From an uncultured bacterium (lineage in GTDB: Bacteria; Cyanobacteriota; Vampirovibrionia; Gastranaerophilales; Gastranaerophilaceae): a stretch of 11,048 nt of DNA. The stretch is from the NCBI GenBank assembly GCA_948888345.1, contig CAQTPN010000019.1:1-11048 (forward strand), in the 5' to 3' direction. The position numbers were made by a program, and so were the translations under genes. The notes under the pieces are model-generated. The model saw nothing but the letters and a program-made list of their open reading frames with translations, did no database searches and was not told the DNA's origin. Positions 7,411 to 11,048 of the stretch are shown here, one piece after another; position 1 is the stretch's first letter; every line of letters starts with the position of its first letter.

Positions 7411-7438
7411 TTGAAAATAGATTTCAATATGGTATACT
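7411..7438 (+). promoter_or_regulatory. Probable sigma-70 promoter of the 860-aa gene
   Basis: TTGAAA (7411-7416) and TATACT (7433-7438) are separated by 16 nt, close to the consensus -35 and -10. The -35 is part of the small dyad TTGAAA-n5-TTTCAA (7411-7427), which could be an operator. The implied leader before the ATG is about 90 nt. Confidence 0.6.
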
Positions 7439-7463
7439 TCATAAAAGAAAAGTTGAAAAAGAT

Positions 7464-7483
7464 TTGAGCAAAAATGTGCTCAA
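7464..7483. promoter_or_regulatory. 7-bp inverted repeat in leader
   Basis: TTGAGCA (7464-7470) pairs exactly with TGCTCAA (7477-7483) around a 6-nt loop. On the + strand As follow it, so it is not a terminator of leader transcription. On the - strand a weak T-rich tail follows (ATCTTTTTC), so it could weakly stop minus-strand transcription toward the cassettes. An operator is equally possible. Confidence 0.4.
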
Positions 7484-7492
7484 AAAATTAAG

Positions 7493-7527
7493 TTGTTTTA
7501 TCGTAAATAGTTTACAGTAAGGTTACA
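7493..7527 (+). promoter_or_regulatory. Leader motif shared with 4128 (copy 2)
   Basis: TTGTTTTATCGTAAA at 7493-7507 and AAGGTTACA at 7519-7527 match 4128-4152. The extra DNA contains the dyad GTAAA-TAG-TTTAC. AAGG (7519-7522) is the only Shine-Dalgarno-like sequence for ATG 7535, at a long 12-nt spacing. A related GTTTACATAAGGTTA occurs at about 6872-6886. Confidence 0.45.
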
Positions 7528-7534
7528 TGTAAGT

Positions 7535-10117
7535 ATGAAAAAAGTTATTTTTTCGCATGCCGGAAATTTTGCATGCGCAAACTCATGTCATCCAAAAAAC
7601 AGACAGGATGGCGGTGCCAAAAAAACAGGATTTTCGCTGGTGGAAATGCTGATGGCACTTTTGGTGGCTTCATTGCTGTTAGCAGCATTAGCCCCGGTTA
7701 TGACAAGGAAAATGTCTGAAGCAAAAGTTAATGTTTCGGGCAGTTTCACAGACCACATCTACCATGACTACAAGATTTTTACAAATCTTACAACAGGAGA
7801 CGGTGATAATGCTAATAAAGAGTATGAATTCACCTTTCCTGCAAGCACTGAAGACCAGCAAGTATCAAGATTTAGTGCAATTATAGTATCAGGAGGCGGT
7901 GGAGGTGCCGGTGCAGCGGCTTCCGATATAAGGGGGCCGAAAACTCTCTCTTATAATCAGGGAAATGCAGGTGCTGCAACATCTTCAACCTCAAGTGCCG
8001 TAACATTGCCGGGGTATGTCGATTATAAATTTAACCGGTATACCGATGCAATAAAACTAACGATTGTTAGCGGCGCAGGTGGCGGCGGCGGCGGAAACGG
8101 CGTGACTAAGACTGAAATACCTAAGCTTAGTCAATCCGTTTGTGCCGGCTACACAATGGGAAAAACAGATACCACAGGACATGTTGGATCTATTTCTTCT
8201 CCGCTTGCTGTCTACGACTCAGCTAATAATATGTGTGTTACTGCATATAACCAGATTTCATCGGGTACAAGAACGTCGCCTGCACCCTCGCAGCCGTATT
8301 GTACGACGTATACCTATAATGGGTTCAGTACGCCTATTTGTTTGAAAGAAGGTGCGTTTGGTGCATGTACTGCGTTCAAATCTGCTATCGGAAGCAGTAT
8401 GAATTGGAGATTGCCGACACAGGCTGAACAGGCTAAGTGGACTGCAGCGTTTGTTGGGGGAACTGTGGCAAGCGGCAACCTTGGAGGATGTAACCACTCT
8501 AGCGTGACCGGTACGCCGCACTGTCCTGAGCAGTGGCTGAGCGCAAGTAAGCAGGGTTGGTTCCCGCAGCACTTGTGGAGTTCTACGGCCTATACAGGTG
8601 ACCCTAACTGTACTGGCGGCGCGGCTTACCGTACTCATGCTCTGAATGGTACGAGCTGGTATCTTAGTTGGTTCTGCGCTTCCACAGACGCCCGCGAGTC
8701 TTGGCTTGGCCTCACGCACTTTGGGTCAGTTCGTTGTGTTTTGGGGGCCGAACCAACTGAGGTCTTTAACTCTTTCTCTGGCGGCGCCGGAGGCGCCGGC
8801 TCGTCTGTAACAATTACAGTTCCTGCTGATGTTGTTCAAAAGGCGATTGATGATTCAACAACAGGACAAGGGGTATTAAGAGTATATGCGGGAAATGGCG
8901 GAAAAGGCGCACCTGCGTATAGTAATGACGGTTATTACGGGCAGGCTTCAAAAGTTGAAGTATATAGTACAAATGCTTCTGGAGCAGCTAATGTGAAATT
9001 ATGGCATATAACGGTTCCCGGAGGCGGAGGCGGTAAAAAGGCTTCTACAACGGCAGGCGGTGCTGCAGGTACGGCAGGCGGAAGCAAATGCGCTTATTAT
9101 TTCCCTGAAAGCTCAGGCGGAAAATCAACTTATGCCAATAATAATGATAATTTGTCTTTTGAATGTTCTTCTTTACCCGGATTTTCAGCCGGTATTATAG
9201 GAGAAGCAGGCCAAAAAGGTGTTAAGGGTACAAGCCCTGCAACAGGCGGTGAAGGCGGAAGTATGGGTGGTAACGGGGCTACATGTTCAGGTACTACTGC
9301 GGCAACATGTAATGCAGGAAATACGAATGGTGCAGGCGGAAGCGTTACAATTCAATATAATGCGAGAATACCGGGTGTCGGCGGTGCAGGCGGCGGTGCA
9401 GGCAGTGCAATCAGAGCCTTGAATATACCGGTGCCCTCTGATAGGAAAATTAAAATATCAGTAGGTGCAGGCGGGCTGCCGGGAGCTGCAGGTACTAACG
9501 GCAAGGCAGGCGGTGCAAGCTATATTGAAGTTAACGGTGTAAAATATGCAACTGAGGCTGGAAAGGGCGGTGCAACAGCAGCCGGCGGCAATGTGGATAA
9601 TGTGGCATACAATTTAACGGATGCTCAGGTTGCTCCATATTTAAAAACGCTTGGAAATGCAGGTGCTGCCGGCGGTTTGGCTGATAGTGTTAAGAATAGC
9701 GATTATGTCAAAAACGGTGAAAATTCCCTTGGAACAGCAGGGGTGAAAGGCAAACTGGATACGGAAACAGGGTATAGAGGAAGAATGTCCTCAGGCGGAA
9801 ACGGCGGTATTAATAATATGACGTCGCTTGCACAGCAATTACCTTGCGGAATGTTTAGCAATGTTGAAATAACTTATAAAAACAGTAAACTTGCTTGCGG
9901 AATGCCCAGCAAACCTACACCCTTAACCCATGGGGCGGCCAATATATTTAATTTGGCCGGTGTAAACAGCTATCTGCAATTCTTAGGAGTTGGCGGTGCA
10001 ACCGGCGGCGGCGGCGGTGCATGGGTGAAGGGCACCACTCCTGAGGCTGAAGGCGGTGCAGCAGGTTCAAGCGGATATGTTGTTATTTACTGGGGTGATG
10101 AGTATGTTTGGAATTAA
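7535..10117 (+). CDS. Large prepilin-like glycine-rich surface protein with hypervariable lectin-like insert (expression site)
   Basis: The 860-aa protein starts with a 32-residue basic leader ending KKTG, then FSLVEMLMALLVASLLLAALAPVMTRKM: a class III prepilin peptidase site after G32 with Glu at mature position 5. It should be cleaved, N-methylated and exported by a type IV pilus/type II secretion-like system. The body is glycine-rich (runs such as SGGGGGAGA near 119-128, SGAGGGGGG near 179-187, many GGAGG/GGGG runs to the C-terminus). Residues about 198-410 are a Cys-containing insert with WRLPT (291-295), CNHSSVTG (319-), HCP, SASKQ, LWSSTAYT (347-354), NGTSW, FCAST, THFGSVRCV (394-402). 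This recalls DUF1566/Fib_succ_major, C-type-lectin-like domains. Codons 319-402 (8489-8740) are the segment repeated in the inverted cassettes. ATG 7535 is the only reasonable start before the leader. Ligand unknown; an adhesin or surface role is inference. Confidence 0.85.
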   Translation: MKKVIFSHAGNFACANSCHPKNRQDGGAKKTGFSLVEMLMALLVASLLLAALAPVMTRKMSEAKVNVSGSFTDHIYHDYKIFTNLTTGDGDNANKEYEFTFPASTEDQQVSRFSAIIVSGGGGGAGAAASDIRGPKTLSYNQGNAGAATSSTSSAVTLPGYVDYKFNRYTDAIKLTIVSGAGGGGGGNGVTKTEIPKLSQSVCAGYTMGKTDTTGHVGSISSPLAVYDSANNMCVTAYNQISSGTRTSPAPSQPYCTTYTYNGFSTPICLKEGAFGACTAFKSAIGSSMNWRLPTQAEQAKWTAAFVGGTVASGNLGGCNHSSVTGTPHCPEQWLSASKQGWFPQHLWSSTAYTGDPNCTGGAAYRTHALNGTSWYLSWFCASTDARESWLGLTHFGSVRCVLGAEPTEVFNSFSGGAGGAGSSVTITVPADVVQKAIDDSTTGQGVLRVYAGNGGKGAPAYSNDGYYGQASKVEVYSTNASGAANVKLWHITVPGGGGGKKASTTAGGAAGTAGGSKCAYYFPESSGGKSTYANNNDNLSFECSSLPGFSAGIIGEAGQKGVKGTSPATGGEGGSMGGNGATCSGTTAATCNAGNTNGAGGSVTIQYNARIPGVGGAGGGAGSAIRALNIPVPSDRKIKISVGAGGLPGAAGTNGKAGGASYIEVNGVKYATEAGKGGATAAGGNVDNVAYNLTDAQVAPYLKTLGNAGAAGGLADSVKNSDYVKNGENSLGTAGVKGKLDTETGYRGRMSSGGNGGINNMTSLAQQLPCGMFSNVEITYKNSKLACGMPSKPTPLTHGAANIFNLAGVNSYLQFLGVGGATGGGGGAWVKGTTPEAEGGAAGSSGYVVIYWGDEYVWN
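8489..8740 (+). other. Expressed variable segment (recipient region)
   Basis: This is the only part of the 860-aa gene with homologues elsewhere in the window. It begins at TGTAAC (Cys319) and homology ends after CGTTGT (Arg400-Cys401) plus GTTTTGG. Blocks nearly invariant with the cassettes include AGTAAGCAG, TGGAGTTCTAC, TTCTGCGCTTC, CACTTTGG and GTTCGTTGT. Variable modules lie between them. Its variants match different cassettes block by block, while EQWL, GWFPQ and DARESWLGL have no donor in this window. Confidence 0.75.
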
Positions 10118-10170
10118 ACATAATATCTCATTGTGCAATGGTTTATGATAAACAACTGAGAGCACAAGAT

Positions 10171-10207
10171 AAGCCGAAGATGAATTTTCATCTTCGGCTT
10201 TTATTTT
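10171..10207 (+). terminator. Rho-independent terminator of the 860-aa gene
   Basis: AAGCCGAAGATG (10171-10182) pairs perfectly with CATCTTCGGCTT (10189-10200) around a 6-nt loop and runs into TTATTTT. It lies 53 nt after the stop codon. Confidence 0.9.
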
Positions 10208-10337
10208 ATATGCGGATAAATTTGATGTGAAGGATTTAGTAAAATATGTTGTCTATGATAAAATAATTTCAAGGGTAAAAATCCCGCCTGCTCTAGCCAC
10301 ACGTATATTTGAAGATATGGGTTAGAAAGGGGGTATT

Positions 10338-10406
10338 ATGGATTATATAATAAAGCTACTATTATTGGTTTTTGCCATAATAGTAGCTATAAAAATTAAT
10401 TCGTAG
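10338..10406 (+). CDS. 22-aa hydrophobic peptide, possible small membrane protein
   Basis: ATG 10338 follows AAAGGGGG (10326-10333), a strong Shine-Dalgarno. The product, MDYIIKLLLLVFAIIVAIKINS, is one transmembrane segment with a short basic end, and the gene is followed by its own terminator 11 nt later. The same DNA is a long dyad: AGCTACTATTAT pairs with ATAATAGTAGCT inside the ORF. Small hydrophobic peptides of this kind include type I toxins, but no antitoxin RNA is visible. It could also be a structural hairpin that happens to be open. Confidence 0.4.
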   Translation: MDYIIKLLLLVFAIIVAIKINS

Positions 10407-10416
10407 GGATTTGAAG

Positions 10417-10460
10417 AAGGCTTTAAGAGTATGCGGCTCTTAGAGCCTTTCCCTTTTTTT
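10417..10460 (+). terminator. Rho-independent terminator
   Basis: AAGGCTTTAAGAG (10417-10429) pairs with CTCTTAGAGCCTT (10437-10449), 13 bp with one G-U, loop TATGCGG, followed by TCCC and seven Ts. It ends the short unit with the 22-aa peptide and separates it from minus-strand array II. Confidence 0.88.
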
Positions 10461-10494
10461 ATTATACCATAACTTTTAATTTTTCAACCGCAGT

Positions 10495-10770
10495 TTATTC
10501 TAAAGCCAAAACACAACGAACTGAACCAAACTCTGTGTAGCCGGGAAAAGACGAGTGAGTACTCACGAATGTGGAAGCGCAGAACCCGCCCAAGCTCCAG
10601 CTGGTGCCAAGAAGCCCGTAAGCACGGTAACCCGCGCCGCCATCAGTACATACGCCATAGTCAAAGGTGGTAGAACTCCACATGTGGTACGGCCACTGAC
10701 TCTGCTTACTTGCGCTGATGCCCAGGTTTGGACAGTGCGGCGTATTGTCTGTATGCCTTGAGCGGCAACA
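10495..10770 (-). pseudogene. Silent cassette 7 (array II)
   Basis: CCRSRHTDNTPHCPNLGISASKQ, SQWPYHMWSSTTFDYGVC, TDGGAGYRAYGLLGTSW, SLGGFCASTFVSTHSSFPGYTEFGSVRCVLALE, stop at 10495. The 5' edge (CCRSRHTDN) differs from the CNxSSVTG edge of array I and pairs with cassette 8. The 3' end reads VRCVL, in the same phase as the expressed gene, unlike array I. It is joined directly to cassette 8 at 10770 with no spacer or repeat element. Confidence 0.73.
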
Positions 10771-11041
10771 TTCTAAAACCAACACAACGAACTGAACCAA
10801 AGTGTGTATAGTCCGGTATCGCTGCGTGAGTGCTAATGACCGCAGAAGCGCAGAACCCGCCCTGGTACCAACTGGCACCATTCAGAGCATGCGTATAGTG
10901 AGCTGCGCCGCCCGCCGTACAGTCTGTGCTGGTATAGGTAGTAGAACTCCAAAAGTGATACGGGTACTGAGCCTGCTTACTTGTGCTTAACTCCTGGCGC
11001 GGACAGTGCGGTGCACTATCTGTACGTCCATAAGGACAGCA
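10770..11041 (-). pseudogene. Silent cassette 8 (array II)
   Basis: CCPYGRTDSAPHCPRQELSTSKQ, AQYPYHFWSSTTYTSTDC, TAGGAAHYTHALNGASW, YQGGFCASAVISTHAAIPDYTHFGSVRCVGF. Open through the whole domain; the frame then differs from cassette 7, so the two do not form a tandem-domain gene. Unit length is about 272 nt, like cassette 7. ATTCTAAA at 11041-11048, the last bases of the window, is the conserved 3' edge of a further cassette, so the array continues. Confidence 0.72.
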
Positions 11042-11048
11042 TTCTAAA

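Larger units (their letters stand above)
7115..7534. other. Leader region of the large gene
   Basis: This A+T-rich, gene-free stretch holds repeat element E (7261-7347), a sigma-70-like promoter (7411-7438), a 7-bp hairpin in the presumed leader (7464-7483) and the second copy of the shared TTGTTTTATCGTAAA...AAGGTTACA leader. Beyond these I see nothing in it; 7120-7260 is plain A+T-rich spacer. Confidence 0.6.
10118..10496. other. Interval between the large gene and cassette array II
   Basis: It holds two terminators (10171-10207 and 10417-10460). Between them is an open, start-less frame (10212-10325, reading ADKFDVKDLVKYVVYDKIISR to ALATRIFEDMG then TAG) that resembles the tail of a decayed gene, and a 22-codon hydrophobic ORF at 10338. 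The first frame could start only at GTG 10227, giving 32 residues with no good ribosome site. No family recognised. Confidence 0.5.

Noticed and set aside
8142..9422. Overlapping ORFs in other frames of the large gene
   Set aside because: They are by-products of the glycine-rich G+C-biased coding and of the conserved lectin blocks.
7535..10117. Complete DGR (reverse transcriptase, template repeat, Avd)
   Set aside because: No reverse transcriptase or accessory ORF lies in the window, the variable segment is internal to the protein, and differences are not limited to adenine sites.

Overview
The window looks like a low-GC bacterial chromosome. It opens with a conventional translation-factor operon (infB 3' part, rbfA, truB, then a membrane-anchored GerMN-domain protein), all on the + strand. 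The A+T-rich codon use and the long glycine-rich prepilin-like protein with a GFSLVEMLMALL methylation motif remind me of gut Vampirovibrionia/Melainabacteria (Gastranaerophilales). That placement is inference; nothing here proves it.

Region by region: 2-4033 is the housekeeping operon. 4034-4611 is non-coding and holds an 11-bp inverted repeat, a short transcript-like unit (small ORF or structured RNA) and a strong terminator. 4612-7114 holds six promoterless minus-strand partial gene copies (cassettes 1-6), all encoding the same hypervariable domain. Between and beside them lie five copies of a roughly 85-97-nt two-hairpin element whose stems covary. 7115-7534 is the leader and promoter of the large gene. 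7535-10117 (+) is one 860-codon gene: prepilin-like N-terminus, glycine-rich body, and a lectin-like WRLPT...WSST...FGSVRC domain inserted near residues 198-410. 10118-10496 has two terminators and a 22-codon hydrophobic peptide. 10497 to the window end starts a second minus-strand array (cassettes 7, 8 and the edge of 9), head-to-tail without spacers and of a slightly different family.

The main result is that the region reads as an antigenic-variation-like locus. There is one expression site (codons about 319-402 of the 860-aa protein), flanked on both sides by inverted silent cassettes. The cassettes share near-identical short blocks, are open in the domain frame, and differ in discrete peptide modules, including in-frame length changes. 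The expressed domain is a mosaic of variants seen separately in different cassettes. No reverse transcriptase, template repeat, recombinase or transposase is visible in the window, so the mechanism (RecA-type gene conversion, inversion, or a retro-copying process) stays open.
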